Assembly: GCA_003427395.1 (NCBI GenBank)
Contig: BFEA01000277.1
Location: 110,049 to 146,198, forward strand
DNA: 36,150 nt
Direction: 5' to 3'
Source: Chara braunii
Lineage: Eukaryota; Streptophyta; Charophyceae; Charales; Characeae
Below are positions 1-10,117 of this stretch, in pieces. The notes below the pieces were generated by a model that was not told where the DNA came from, did no database searches, and worked only from the letters and a program-made list of their open reading frames with translations. The translations under genes and the position numbers were made by a program. Position 1 is the first letter of the stretch. Every line of letters begins with the position of its first letter.

Positions 1-531
1 AAGCTTCCAGTAGCTTCCGGTTGGGCCTCAGACCCTGCGCCCAGGCCCAAGACTACAGTTGAGGGCCTGGGCCCTTTACAGTTGGGCACGGCCTGAGTCT
101 CCAGACTTGGGCTGTTTGCTGCATCTGTGGAGGGCTCCCAGGCAGGTGCGTTGGCAGTACCGCTTTTGCAAAGGCCGTTGGCCTGTTTGCTGCATCTGTG
201 CAGGGCTCCCAGGCAGGTGCATTGGCAGTACCACTTTTGCAAAGGCCGGTGGCCTGCTTCTCAATGTGTCGGCCCTGCTTTGTGTCTATGTGCCCAGGTG
301 CAACTGTCAAGGCCTGGGCCAACTGTTTGACGCAGCCATGTGAGGCTCACGCCTGTACCCAACCAATTGGCGTGTTGCGAAAGCCTGAATACCCACTTAT
401 GGAAATGTCGAATCTTGCCTCTGACGAATATTCAGGCCCGCCTTCACTTAGTGAGGGCACTCGGCTTGCTGGGGGGCTTAGGCCAGATCATGTGCTGTTT
501 GATAGGGGCCCTTGAGGGCTTGTTCCTCACA
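1..531 (-). repeat. 3' LTR of element A (partial)
   Basis: The segment matches 7613-8073 (5' LTR of element A) and about 29643-30102 (3' LTR of element B) along its length. Its LTR boundary reads TGTGAGGAAC on the minus strand, starting at 531 directly beside a polypurine tract. Relative to the 5' LTR it carries an extra 71-bp tandem unit: TGCTGCATCTGTG begins at both 117 and 188. The two LTRs therefore differ by at least one duplication that arose after insertion or in one template. Roughly half of this LTR lies outside the window. Confidence 0.88.
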
Positions 532-544
532 TTCCATCCCCCTT
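532..544 (-). other. Polypurine tract of element A
   Basis: The minus strand reads AAGGGGGATGGAA immediately before the TG that opens the 3' LTR at 531. This is the usual place and composition of the primer for plus-strand DNA synthesis. Element B has the equivalent AAGGGGATGAAA at 30103-30114. Confidence 0.85.
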
Positions 545-589
545 AGCTTTGAAAGTCCGCTGAGATGCTTCATGCTGGTGCCTTCCCCT

Positions 590-1604
590 TTAGCTTCTTC
601 TCATAATCTGCCAGGAGTGAGGAGCTGTCTTAACAAGTTCCTCCCTTGAAATCCATCGATCTTCCTTCGGATCAGTATGATGCCTGAAATGAACTATGTA
701 CTCCCTTGCAAGTTTTGGAGGTCTTCCCCTGCCAGGTGGCTTGGGAACAGGCGTGTCTCTGTGATCCAGGATGTCGTCGACGTCCACATGGCCATCCATG
801 GTTGGGGGCAGCATAGATCTCCGTGATGGGAACTGTGCTGTCTCAGCGAAAGGTGCTAGCTTGGAGGCGTGAAAAACAGGGAAAGTGCGTAGGTGACCAG
901 GGATACGAATGACGTACGAGGGACCATCCAAATCATTCCCCACTATGTCTAAGACTTCCCGGGGACTGAAATACTGAGGCATTAGTTTCCTGGAGATGCC
1001 AAACTCCTGTCCCAACTCACTAGCCTTGACCTAGACACGTTCCCCTACCTGAAATGTGGACTGTCGGTGATGTTTGTTCTCAGAAGCAATCATAGCTTCC
1101 TGAGATTTCTTGATGTGTTCGACAGTCTGCTGCAACAATTTCTCATTCTGGACCCCAAATTCAATGGTTCCAGGAGTTGCAGCAGTTCGGGTTTCAGGCA
1201 GGAGGAAGTCTAGAGTAGATCTAGGCTTCCATCCCAGATGCAGCTGATTAGGACTGACACCGGTGGTGTTGTGTACAGCATCGTTGTACAGGCTGGCAAT
1301 GAGAGGTAATTTCTCATCCCAGTCATCCTGGCTGGGCTTGATGTAATGCCTCAGCAGATGCTGCACCACACAGTTCATCTGTTCAGCCTGCCCATTTGCT
1401 TCAGGATGATTCCCAGAAGTCATCTGAAGCGGGCTGCCCATCTGTTCAGCGGCCTTCTTCCACATCTCACTTGTGAAACGCATATCTCTGTCACTAATGA
1501 TCGTCTTTGGAAGTCCAAAGTCACGCACCCAGTTGTCCATGAACAACTTAATGACGTGCTCAGTCCTGGCGGTCTAGGGCAGGGCAACTAGTTTCTAGCG
1601 TACT
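590..1604 (-). pseudogene. Integrase and chromodomain of element A, disrupted
   Basis: Integrase inserts the cDNA into the genome. Here the frame at 1031-1546 keeps the second catalytic Asp (in SDRD) and the catalytic Glu (in NGQAEQ). The frame at 590-1015 carries a GPY/F-like module and then a chromodomain-like tail (VDVDDILDHRD followed by REYIVHF and RWISREEL). A TAG around 1031 separates the two frames where element B has Trp in RVWVK. The N-terminal zinc-binding region and the first catalytic Asp are absent. Compared with element B, about 401 bp (the counterpart of 31174-31574) is missing at a junction near 1603. The enzyme cannot be functional. Confidence 0.9.
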
Positions 1605-2120
1605 TTGGCCTATAGTTTGTTGATGATGTCCATCGTGATGGGATCTTCCTTGTAGGCTTCCCCCAAAGATCGAGGAACGTCCTCAGACAAGCCAAACTCA
1701 TAAATCAGCGCACCTAGCGCTCCTAGACAATGCATCCGCAACCTTGTTGTACTCTCCCTTCACATAGTCTAGTTTGAAGTCATACTGATCTATGACTTCA
1801 ATCCAGCGTTTGAGTGCATCGGAGAGAACTGGTTGGGTCTTGATCCACTTGAGGGTCTGATGGTCGTTTCTCAAATAGAAGAACCTTCCTAACAGATAAT
1901 GCCTCTAGTGGACAAGTGCCTTGTAGAGAGCGTAGAGTTCCCTCTCATAGGTGGACTTTGCCAACTTCTCTGATGGCATCTTTTTGCCCATGTACTCGAC
2001 TGGTCTCAACTTTTTCCCTTCCTGCTGAGTCAACACTGCGCCAATCCCATATTGGCTTGCTTCAGTGGTTACAACAAATGGCCTTTGTGGGTCGGGTACC
2101 ATGAGAATGCGTGAGAGCAT
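1605..2120 (-). pseudogene. RNase H domain of element A, disrupted
   Basis: RNase H removes the RNA strand during reverse transcription. The readable part at 1905-2120 has the opening strand VVTTEASQYGIGAVL and the helix YERELYALYKALV. Element B has VVTTDASQYG at the same place, so the first catalytic Asp is Glu here. A TAG replaces the Trp after ALVH near 1902-1904. The remainder down to 1605 (TDHQ-equivalent, then the tether toward integrase) is out of frame or contains stops. A short deletion near 2108 relative to element B (which reads HHEVLMVPDP) also shifts frame upstream. Confidence 0.85.
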
Positions 2121-3106
2121 GCTTCAAACGCTTGAAAGCTACCTCACACTCGTCGGTCCAATCCCATGGTGTGTCAAGTCGAGTTAGATCAGTCAAGGGA
2201 GATGTGATCGTGCTATAATTCTTTACAAAATTGCGGTAATAACCACACATTCCCAAGAATGATCTGACCTCAGTCACAGACTGGGGTCGTGGCCAGTCAC
2301 GAATGCTAGCCACCTTTGCATCTTCGGGCCTAATCCTATCTGCGGATACTTCATGACCCAAGTACAAGATTTGAGTGCGACCGAACTCGCATTTCTCTAC
2401 GTTTATCTTATACTTGTGTTGCCGGAGGAGTGAAAGTACTTTTGTCTACATGCTGAGCATGCTCCTCGACACTTCTACTAAAGATAAGTATGTCGTCGAG
2501 CTACACGACAATGAACTTATCTAAGTAGTCATGGAAGATCCTATTCATGGCGTGCTGGAATGTACCCGGCGCATTGCAAAGGCCAAAGGGCATCACCACA
2601 AACTCGTATAGACCGTACCTGGTCTGAAATGCGCTTTTGTGTTGGTCCTCCGGTCTTATAGCAATCTGATGGTAGCCGGATTTTAAGTCTATCTTTGTAT
2701 AGTACTTACATCCCTGCACCCTATCCAAGAGGTCGTCGATGCGTGGTAAAGGCTCTGCGTTCTTAACAATGGTGGCATTAAGGCCTCTATAATCAATCCA
2801 CATCCTTAATGTTCCCCCTTTCTTTGGAACAAATAATACTCGTGAGCCAAAGGGGGAGGTGCTAGGCCGAATCCACCCCTTCTCTGTGAGCTCTTTCAAT
2901 TGTCGTCGAAGCTCGTTCAACTCGGTCGTAGCCATCCTATAGATTCTTCCCTTAGGTGTCTTGCTACATGGGATGATCTCTATGGCGTGGACAACCTCCC
3001 TGTCTACGACTCCTGTAGGTTCCTCGAACAGATCAGGGTACTTAGCGATGATTGTCTCTATCACTGGGGGTGTTTTAACGGCCTCCCTTTTTATAGTGAC
3101 ATAGAC
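2121..3106 (-). pseudogene. Reverse transcriptase of element A, active-site box broken
   Basis: The long frame ending at 2501 carries the RT fingers and palm: [34 protein letters not shown], the first catalytic Asp in [11 protein letters not shown], and [14 protein letters not shown]. The next motif should be Tyr-Leu-Asp-Asp. Here the Tyr position is TAG (near 2499-2501) and the same frame continues LDDILIFS, so both Asp codons survive behind a stop. The connection domain follows (LGHEVSADRIRPEDAKV, FLGMCGYYRNF). The order and motifs are diagnostic of Ty3/gypsy RT. The stop makes it a pseudogene unless it is suppressed. Confidence 0.92.
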
Positions 3107-3234
3107 TAAGTACATTCCTTCCTCTTGGTTCTGTTTATAATAATTGTAGAAGGATGCGCACAAACACCCATAAGTACATTCCTTCCTCTTGGTTCTGTTT
3201 ATAATAATTGTAGAAGGATGCGCACAAACACCCA
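3107..3234 (-). repeat. 64-bp exact tandem duplication between protease and RT
   Basis: Two consecutive 64-bp units (3107-3170 and 3171-3234) are identical by eye, followed by the start of a third (TAAG). Because 64 is not a multiple of three, the duplication throws the upstream part of pol out of frame with RT. The same peptide stretch (around [14 protein letters not shown]) appears once in the RT frame and once shifted. The lack of differences suggests a recent event. Confidence 0.9.
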
Positions 3235-3329
3235 TAAGAGTCTATCAACCTACCAGCTTTATACTTAGCTAGTCTAACGGTCCTCCCATTAGGCAATTCG
3301 TGCTTCAACACTTTCTTGTCCCAGTCAAA

Positions 3330-3812
3330 CTAAGGCTTGGCAACCTCGAGGTAGTACATTCCCAACAACATGCCAAAGGGCAGTTCATCGCTCACCAGGA
3401 ATGATATCTTATGATTTAGCTTTCTTCCTGGGTAGGAGAAAGTGCAGACTACATCTTTAACGTAGTCCTCCACCAACATGTGCTCTTTGTTGGCCAAAGT
3501 AGATGCTACCGGTCTACTAAGGCGCTGCACCCGGTCCTTTAGGCGCAGTCTCTCAACGCAGTCGCGACTTATGAAGTTTCGCGTGGAGCCAGTGTCTACG
3601 AAGGCGCCGCATTTGCGACCACCCACACCAACTTCCACAACAATGTGCTCCCCTCTAGGACCTCTACTTAGTGCCACCCAGGACTCACGAGGGTCCCTTG
3701 CCAACCACTCACCTTGAAGGTCCTCTAAGGCTTTAGACACATCCAACGTACAGAGTATAGTTGGATCCGGATGCGTTTGCGGGGTGACTAAGGAGTCAAT
3801 AGCTTCGGCCAA
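3330..3812 (-). pseudogene. Aspartic protease domain of element A
   Basis: Retroviral-type aspartic proteases cut the Gag-Pol polyprotein. The active-site loop is visible as GAFVDTGSTRNFIS near the middle of this 160-codon frame, and LPFGMLLGMYYLEV toward the end fits the second half of the fold. The frame stops at a TAG just after EVAKP. The codons beyond it (FDWDKKVLKHELPNGRTV) still look like the protease-RT linker, so the stop is probably a mutation. The upstream end runs without a clear start from the Gag-derived region, as expected for a domain inside a polyprotein. Confidence 0.85.
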
Positions 3813-3949
3813 CTCTTGAAACGGGGAGGGTACATCACCCGCTTCAACGAAAGTAGAAGCGACGACGACTTCTACCGACCATTTTCCCGAGCTGGAGCTC
3901 GAAGAGGCCCCAGACTGAGAAGAAGGAAACCCACCCTTGGGAGGAATCT

Positions 3950-5727
3950 TCTACAAGGCCTTCGGGTTCTTGCACTTAAACTGCATCTGGCCGTACTCGC
4001 CACAGTTTATGCGAGCACCACGTGACCAACGGTCCCACCACACTTCTTGATCCAAGCCTGCTCTAACCCAAGCAACTATTTTGTTTGGGTTAGCGGCCTA
4101 CCCTAACTCCTTTGCTGACCGCCCTTGTCGCGGCCACCTGCCTTAGTCTTTACTGCTGCGACGAGGTTGCTATCCTCAACATTCCCCTCGCTGTCTAACT
4201 CCGTTCCCTCCACAAGCTCAGGAACATCATCGATCTCAGTTTGATTCCCTTCGGAATCAACCATCATCAATCGACTACCCTTTTTCTTCCACTCTTGTGG
4301 AGTCTTCTTCTTTCTCCCGTCCGTAGAAGGGGTCTGAGCACTACCTAGTGTAGCCTCTAAATCTAGGGCCTTCTTACTGAATGTCTCAAACGTGTGATAC
4401 TCTAGCCGAGGCTCGCTGGCCAGTAAGTTCTTGATGTCCGTGGGAAGACATCTCAAGAACATGGTCAATAAGACCTGTGGATTGTACTCCACTCCTGGGA
4501 CGACAATCAAGCGCTCTACCGTCGTGGTAAGCTCTCTCACTGACTTGTACTTACTAGCATCAAGCTTCAGTAGCCCATCTGTGGCAATCTGTGTCTGCTG
4601 AGGGTTGTGCCATCGAGCCTCCACCAAGTCCATAAAACTCTCTAAGGTGTGGATCCCAATCACCCATGTTCCTGTCGAACCTCTTAGAAGCTACCAATCC
4701 ATTTAGCCAGCGAGCTGCTGAACCCTCGTAAGTAGGATGCAACAGTAATCACTTCCTCCTCTACCAATGTCCTCTTTGCCCTCACCCACACTGGCACCGT
4801 TCTCAACCACGCGTCGAGAGCCTCATCCTTCTTGTCGCCTGAGAAGGTTGGAGGTGGTTTCAGGGGGGTCTTGGGATACCAAGGCAATCGTTGTCCTACT
4901 GGTGGGACAGGTGGCGACTGTGGTGTAGCTCCAGTCGCTGGACCAGAAGATGAAGCAGCAACAGTCTGAGATAGGGATGTTGCTGATGTACCACTTGGTG
5001 GTGGTCCAGACTGAGCGGCATAGGGGCCTGTCGTCACTGAGAATGACACCGACGGCAAGACTGCTGGCCTGATTCCTGGCCTGTGCATGGCATTCAGGAT
5101 CTGGTCTAAGGTGTCCTGCATTGTATCCAATTTACTGTCCATGTATGCGTGCATGAACAGGATGCTCGCCTTAAGAATCTTTTCATTATTGCTAAGGGTC
5201 GAGTAATCTAAGCCCTCTAATGCAGCCTTGTCCGCCTTCCTACCCTCTAGTCTGACACTCATGTCTCTAATCTCTTTCTCTCTTTTAGTAGCCTGCCTGA
5301 GTTCCTCCTCTAGCCTCAAGCAAATCCACTCTACTTGCTGGAGCTCCATCTGCTCCCGGGTGTGTGGAGGCGGCGAGCTGAATTGCGAGCCCGCCATCTG
5401 ACTAGTGCCAGCTCCTGACGTACTGGAGATGGACTGCGAACTAGTCGCGTTGAGTGGCATACCCAACGTCTGACCAGTGGACTGTGCAGCAGAAGTGGAT
5501 GAAGAAGTAGCCATAGCTACTACGCTAGCTGCTGCTGCTGCAAACGCGCGTTCAACAGTTGTTGCTGCCACTCTCACAGTCTCTAGATTGCGGGCCCTTG
5601 CTTCGGCCCTAAGCCTTCTCTCGTCTCCTGGTAGTAGAACCTGGAACACAACGGGTATCCTACCGGTATCCCGTCGTGTCTGCCTCCTATCGTCAGATCT
5701 CTCCTCCCCACCCTCTGATCCACTCAT
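3950..5727 (-). pseudogene. gag of element A, frameshifted, zinc knuckle decayed
   Basis: Gag forms the virus-like particle. The frame from ATG at 5727 to 4684 is Ser/Thr/Pro/Ala-rich, has a charged helical stretch (LEEELRQATKREKEIR), then the capsid-like core starting PTFSGDKKDEALDAW. A frameshift near 4727-4742 moves GSAARWLNGLV into another frame. A second shift near 4660 leads into ESFMDLVEARWHNPQQTQ, which runs to 4103. The CCHC knuckle lies at 3972-4013 but has lost its first Cys (now Arg) and its His (now Gln). Element C at 26450 has an homologous gag with an intact knuckle, which confirms the reading. Confidence 0.88.
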
Positions 5728-6997
5728 GGGCTAGGCAGACGCTGTCTGCACTAATGTCCTCTCTGGGACCTACCGCAACATACATCTGACAGGTTCTAAA
5801 AATAAATAAAATGATAGATGTCCAGCGAGTTACCTAGACTACTAGTCAAGCGGCATCAACAGCACCTACAAAAACTGTACACGTAGTCTACCTCTATCTA
5901 CGATTAGTTCTGCACAAAAGCTTTAAGAAGAACTGACTATGGTAGATTACAGTCCGACTCTAGGCTGTCTGTTAGGTGTTAGCGGTCTGTCAACCAACTA
6001 GTCAAGATAAAAATAAACTACAGTGAGCAGATGTATGCACAATGGACAATATAGTGATGTACAATTGAGTTCTCAATTGGAATCCCCTTCCCCTGTATCC
6101 AACGTACCTATGAGCATCTTCAAGTTGCGGTGCCTAAGGTGTGCAACCACGGCCCACCCCTGTGCCCAAGAAGTGTGCTTATGACCAGTCCTACCCTTTA
6201 TTTACCCTCGTGTGCAACGAGCCTTACGTCTGATTGATTTGGCTGATCAAGAGGCAATTTAACAACAGCCCCCGAGAGTCCTCAGGAATTCTTTAACGTC
6301 GCAATCAGGACGACGATCACAGCCAAGGGACGGTTCAGACCCCAACCAGAAATGTTTATAGACGGTCTGGGAGCGTCTACGTAGGACTGGTCAGTCCGCA
6401 CACCCCTTCTATCGGCGCAGCAAAGAGCCTCAATGGACAAAGCAGAATGGCCTGCGTGTACTACTCCCATGGGTTGGCATGGTGACCGTGACCCGTGCTT
6501 CGACTAGGGCCCTTCAGAGGCACCGCACTCTCCTGCCAGATGCGCCACCGGGAAGAATGTTGTCTCTAAAGGTAGAGCGCACACAACTGCTCACCACAGA
6601 GAGGACACTCAAGTTGGACTCACTTCCTCAGAGTAAGAAGAGATTGAGAGGGTAGATAAGGAATGGGAACAACGTACCTGGAGATAGCTGCCCCCAACCA
6701 CAGATTTCTTACCAATTGGGCCAACGTGCATTTCGATGATCGGTCATTAGCCTCGGTACCACCCATAACGCAATGCAGTGCCACCTCATCCAAAATGCCA
6801 TGTCAGCATACTCTCATCATCATACACACATCCACTGTCACCACAGCTCCCACGCTGTCGCCACAGCCTTCTAGCGGCTGACCTCTCCACCTAGGCCCCG
6901 CTAATCAACCAGCGCCAAAGTATCCTTACTGCACATGAAGCATCGTCAGCACAGCAAGTAACAATGTCGCCGGTGCCAGGTAAGCGGCGATCACGAA
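5728..6997 (-). other. Leader of element A (between primer site and gag)
   Basis: This 1.27-kb stretch carries no convincing gene. It is the untranslated leader, and parts of it recur elsewhere: at 25640-26449 in front of the element C gag, and at about 13243-13560 as an isolated piece. A conserved block on its minus strand contains GTGGTTGGGGGCAGC followed by AGGTACGTTG (near 6670-6700), which looks like a splice donor. The same pair of blocks recurs near 13380-13410. No start codon ahead of gag is obviously favoured. Confidence 0.7.
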
Positions 6998-7012
6998 CCA
7001 GTTCCGATACCA
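6998..7012 (-). other. Primer-binding site of element A (tRNA-Met-like)
   Basis: The minus strand reads TGGTATCGGAACTGG three bases (ATT) after the CA that ends the 5' LTR at 7016. It matches 10 of the first 12 bases of the usual plant initiator tRNA-Met site TGGTATCAGAGC. Its position fixes the LTR/leader boundary. Confidence 0.8.
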
Positions 7013-7015
7013 AAT

Positions 7016-8073
7016 TGCAAGGAATATGAGTGCGAACGATATACAGAAATGCAAGTTGCGAAATCACACAGATGTCCAAGTAGTCGTGCACAATGCACCG
7101 AGAAACCATCCACATAGAGCAATACAATGAAGTAATGAGCCAATGTTCAAGCCTGTAGGCCACACCAACACAGTATCCAAAGCCGCTCCTCTCTGTCTGG
7201 CGCCCAGCGTCCCACCTACTCTGCCCTACTATCCTACCTACAGCTGGTTCACGCAACAGGCTCACTTCGACTCTCGAAGACCAATGTACACGACTGTCAA
7301 CTCCATAGCCGACCTCTCTTCATGCACCAGGTACGTATCTCGTCACCCTCAATCAGACCTTGATTACCCCACACTCGCCTCCTTCCCTGAAGACCACTTG
7401 ATCGCCCGGCTATGGCCGCCTGCGCCCCGCTGCCCTGCAGCGCCCCACTTCACCTCTACGCACCCCGTCAGCACCCTTGGCAGCAGCGCAGCATCAAGCG
7501 AGAGCGCAGCAGCACTTCCGCATTGCCAGCACTGGCCGAAATGCCTGGCCTGGGCTGCCTCACTTCCTTTATCGAAGTGGCAGCCTCCTGGATGTTGCGT
7601 GTGGTCTGGCTGGAAGCTTCCAGTAGCGTCCGGTTGGGCCTCAGACACTGCGCCCAGGCCCGAGACTACAGTTGAGGGCCTGGGCCCTTTACAGTTGGGC
7701 ACACCCTGAGTCTCCAGACTTGGGCTGTTTGCTGCATCTGTGCAGGGCTCCCAGGCAGGTGGGTCGGCAGTACCGCTTTTGCAAAGGCCGGTGGCCTGCT
7801 TCTCAATGTATCGGCCCTGCTTTGTGTCTATGTGCCCAGGCGCAACTGTCAAGGCCTGGGCCAACTGTTTGACGCAGCAATGTGAGGCTCACGCGTCTAC
7901 CCAACCAATTGGCGTGTTGCGAGAGCCTGAATACCCACTTATGGAAATGTCGAATTTTGCCTCTGACGAATATTCAGGCCCGCCTTTACTTAGGGCGGGC
8001 TACCGGCTTGCTGGGGGCCTTAGCCCAGATCATGTGATGTCTGATAGGGCCCCTTGAGGGCTTGTTCCTCACA
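7016..8073 (-). repeat. 5' LTR of element A, 1058 bp
   Basis: On the minus strand it begins TGTGAGGAAC at 8073 and ends CCTTGCA at 7016, so it has TG...CA ends. Both ends align with element B's 3' LTR (29004-30102). The inner end is followed by the primer site and the outer end by unrelated DNA. No coding sequence is evident, and the open frames inside it are not conserved between copies. Confidence 0.9.
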
Positions 8074-8164
8074 CTTTTACTGAGCAAGCTCATTCGGTGT
8101 CCAATGGGGGAGTACTTCCGAGTAAGACCCTAAAGAGCTCCCGTTAGCAAATATCATGATCTTC

Positions 8165-8315
8165 CCCATCTCTTGTCCTTTTTGTCCCTTTCTGCCTACG
8201 CGGTTACCCGGGCGGTTCTTGATGACTATATATTGTCCCATCTTCTTGTCCTTTTCCTCCCTTTTTGCCTACATGGTTAACCGGGCGGTTCCCAATGACT
8301 ACATTCTGTCCCATC
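8165..8315 (+). repeat. 72-bp tandem repeat, about 2 copies
   Basis: CCCATCT begins at 8165, 8237 and 8310. Each unit contains a stretch like TTGTCC followed by GGTTAMCCGGGCGGTT. The array ends 26 bp before the U6-derived sequence. No gene lies between the LTR end at 8073 and this array. Confidence 0.75.
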
Positions 8316-8340
8316 TTTATCAACTAAACGAGTGCACTTT

Positions 8341-8437
8341 GTCCTTCGGGACATCCGTTGAAATTGGAACGATGCAGATAAGATTAGCACAGCCCTTGCA
8401 CAATGATGCCAGTCATAAAATGAGAAATGGTCGAAAC
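8341..8437 (+). pseudogene. U6 snRNA pseudogene
   Basis: U6 is the catalytic snRNA of the spliceosome, transcribed by RNA polymerase III. The segment follows U6 from the 5' stem (GTCCTTCGGGACATCCG) through AAATTGGAACGATGCAGA and AGATTAGCA to GAGAAATGGTC. The ACAGAGA box that pairs with the 5' splice site reads GCAGATA, and the region between the box and the 3' end has many substitutions. No run of T follows as a terminator. I saw no upstream promoter element (USE/TATA spacing), although this was not searched exhaustively. I read it as a dead, probably retroposed copy. Confidence 0.85.
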
Positions 8438-8813
8438 AAAGGATAAAAATACAGAAGACAAACATGAAGAGCACACTAAAACCGTGCGTTTGATCATACA
8501 CATATATAGTCACAGAGAAAAAGCGTAGACATTGAGAATGAGAATGGCCTGCAATGCCCTGCAGGACAGAGAGGATTCTCTCATCCCTTGCTCCCCGCCC
8601 TCCCTCTTCTCCATCCCATAGGTCTCGTCTCCATTCTGTAGATCTCGGAGGTTTTCATCATGAATTGGAATACAGAGAGAGCTGCAAGAATAGGAAGAAT
8701 CAAGAAAGGGAGATGTCACTAGGTTGCGATTTGCCGACAGGCTTGAGAAGGTAGGAATCGTAGAACGAAACACAAGTTACTTGAAGAAAGACAATCAAAC
8801 TTTGCTGATTTAC

Positions 8814-8951
8814 CTGCATTGGAAACGTTCCCGAGTTATTGTCATCCTCGCCATGGATCAGCAACAGTGGCTTGTGAACCTTGTTTGCAAGCATGAAGGG
8901 GCTCATCTCGTGGTACGTGTTTGGTGCTTCCCAAAGCGTTCTTTCTTCAGA
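8814..8951 (-). CDS. CGEP: Chloroplast glutamyl endopeptidase, exon carrying the catalytic Asp region
   Basis: This 138-bp, 46-codon exon in phase 0 starts after an AAG acceptor (8952-8954) and ends at GCAG followed by the donor GTAAAT. The peptide begins SEERTLWEAPNTYHEMSPFM and includes KPLLLIHGEDDNNSGTFPM. This matches the S9D (prolyl-oligopeptidase-fold) glutamyl endopeptidases of plastids. The GEDDNN segment holds the catalytic Asp by family knowledge. It joins in frame to the exon at 10234-10383, whose peptide ends TPFGFQ, the expected neighbour. The last exon, with the catalytic His, was not found between 8073 and 8813. The element A insertion may have separated it, or the gene may be a fragment. 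Confidence 0.85.
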
Positions 8952-9468
8952 CTTCATGCCACACCACCAGAAAGGAAGAATACAGCTTCATCAACGAACT
9001 CTGTGATGAGCAGACAGTAGGGATCACGATCGACAGCTTGCAAACCATAGAGAGTAAAATGGAGAAATAGGTTACATAAAATTTGAGAGAGAACAGAGAG
9101 TCAAAGACTGAACTTCAAATCATGGATAAGCAACTCTCTGATGCCAACTGCCTTCACAAAGAAGACCCAGCAAAAGTTTACAGAGCACTCGTGCAACGCG
9201 GCGACAAAGGTGCAGACCCCATCCGTGTTCAGGGTCTAGGACATAGGACTTAGGATTTGGGGGTCCAGGCTCTGGTGATATATATAGGGTGGTTTAGCTA
9301 AGAGAAGGGGGAGAACTTGGCGCGGGAAAAGGCTATTGTGAGCTTGGGGGCGCACTGGCTTTGGCTTATGTGGCCTCTTTTTTCCAATCTATTCATCAGC
9401 ACTACTCTCTGGGGTGATACTACTCACAAGTTTACAATAGAAAGCACCCAAGCACACTACAAGGCAGG

Positions 9469-9561
<93 letters not shown>

Positions 9562-9562
9562 N

Positions 9563-9621
<59 letters not shown>
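9469..9621 (+). repeat. (CA)n(GA)n microsatellite
   Basis: A short CA run (9469-9484) passes into about 137 bp of uninterrupted GA with one ambiguous base at 9562. Open frames across it encode only alternating Arg-Glu or Ser-Leu and are not genes. Confidence 0.95.
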
Positions 9622-9623
<2 letters not shown>

Positions 9624-10083
9624 TGCCATGGAGAGAGGAAACTGCAGGGTGATTGGGAGATAGCTTCGCAGCACACCACAGAAGATTTGACTTTCTGTGA
9701 CCATCAGAGGGAAAAAAACAGTGCCAATATTATTGACTCACAGACTGCATATAACAGTGTTGTAACTGCTTGAAGAACTTCCTTACACCCTACTGTCTTT
9801 GGCTGAACAGAACACACGGTGGCTGTATTTTGGGCAACTGTCAGTCTAGATACAGCGATATGGCTGGGCACTCTATTCAGGTGCAGACGGTAGTTTGCTC
9901 CTTTTGTGTGTGTTTCTTGTGCGTGCTATTTCATACGCTTTACTGCAAGGAACCGCGGCATCCGCCACAATTGAGACATCCAGCACAACTTGAAAAACAC
10001 ACACCAGAAATATTGCGAGTGTGTTTTGTATTCGCTAAGCACAACTCCACATCAATAGGGTGACTGCAATAAACTTTTGCTGG

Positions 10084-10117
10084 ACTTTTGTCAGAGTTTC
10101 GCTAACGCATCAGGAGG
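10084..10117 (-). ncRNA. Decayed hammerhead-ribozyme-like core
   Basis: On the minus strand CUGAUGC (10107-10113, last A of the consensus changed) is followed by a 5-bp stem GUUAG/CUGAC closing the loop CGAAACU. After the stem comes AAAA instead of GAAA. The stretch resembles the intact ribozyme at 13675-13734, including the loop sequence, so common descent is likely. No partner for stem I lies nearby, so it is predicted inactive. It lies in the sense strand of the endopeptidase intron. Confidence 0.45.

Larger units (their letters stand above)
1..8073 (-). mobile_element. Element A: broken Ty3/gypsy chromovirus, nearly full length
   Basis: Read on the minus strand, the order is 5' LTR (7016-8073), primer site, leader, gag, protease, RT, RNase H, integrase with a chromodomain-like tail, polypurine tract and 3' LTR (running off the window at position 1). 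This gag-pro-RT-RH-INT order and the chromodomain place it among the chromoviruses, LTR retrotransposons that copy through cytoplasmic particles and integrate in the nucleus. It cannot be autonomous. Gag is frameshifted, a stop replaces the Tyr of the RT active-site box, a 64-bp duplication shifts frame before RT, and about 400 bp of integrase is deleted. Element B at 29004-32673 is a close relative and serves as a reference for these lesions. The target-site duplication cannot be checked because the far end lies outside the window. Confidence 0.93.

Noticed and set aside
127-515. Small Cys-rich proteins encoded in the LTRs
   Set aside because: The frames are not conserved between the three LTR copies and contain the 71-bp duplication. 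They are chance frames in non-coding LTR.
590-5727. Amber reassignment explaining the many TAG codons in element A
   Set aside because: TAG falls at former Trp, Tyr and Gln codons alike, together with frameshifts, TAA in the sister copy and deletions. This is ordinary decay.
9317-9704. Arg-Glu and Ser-Leu repeat proteins
   Set aside because: Pure translation of the GA microsatellite.
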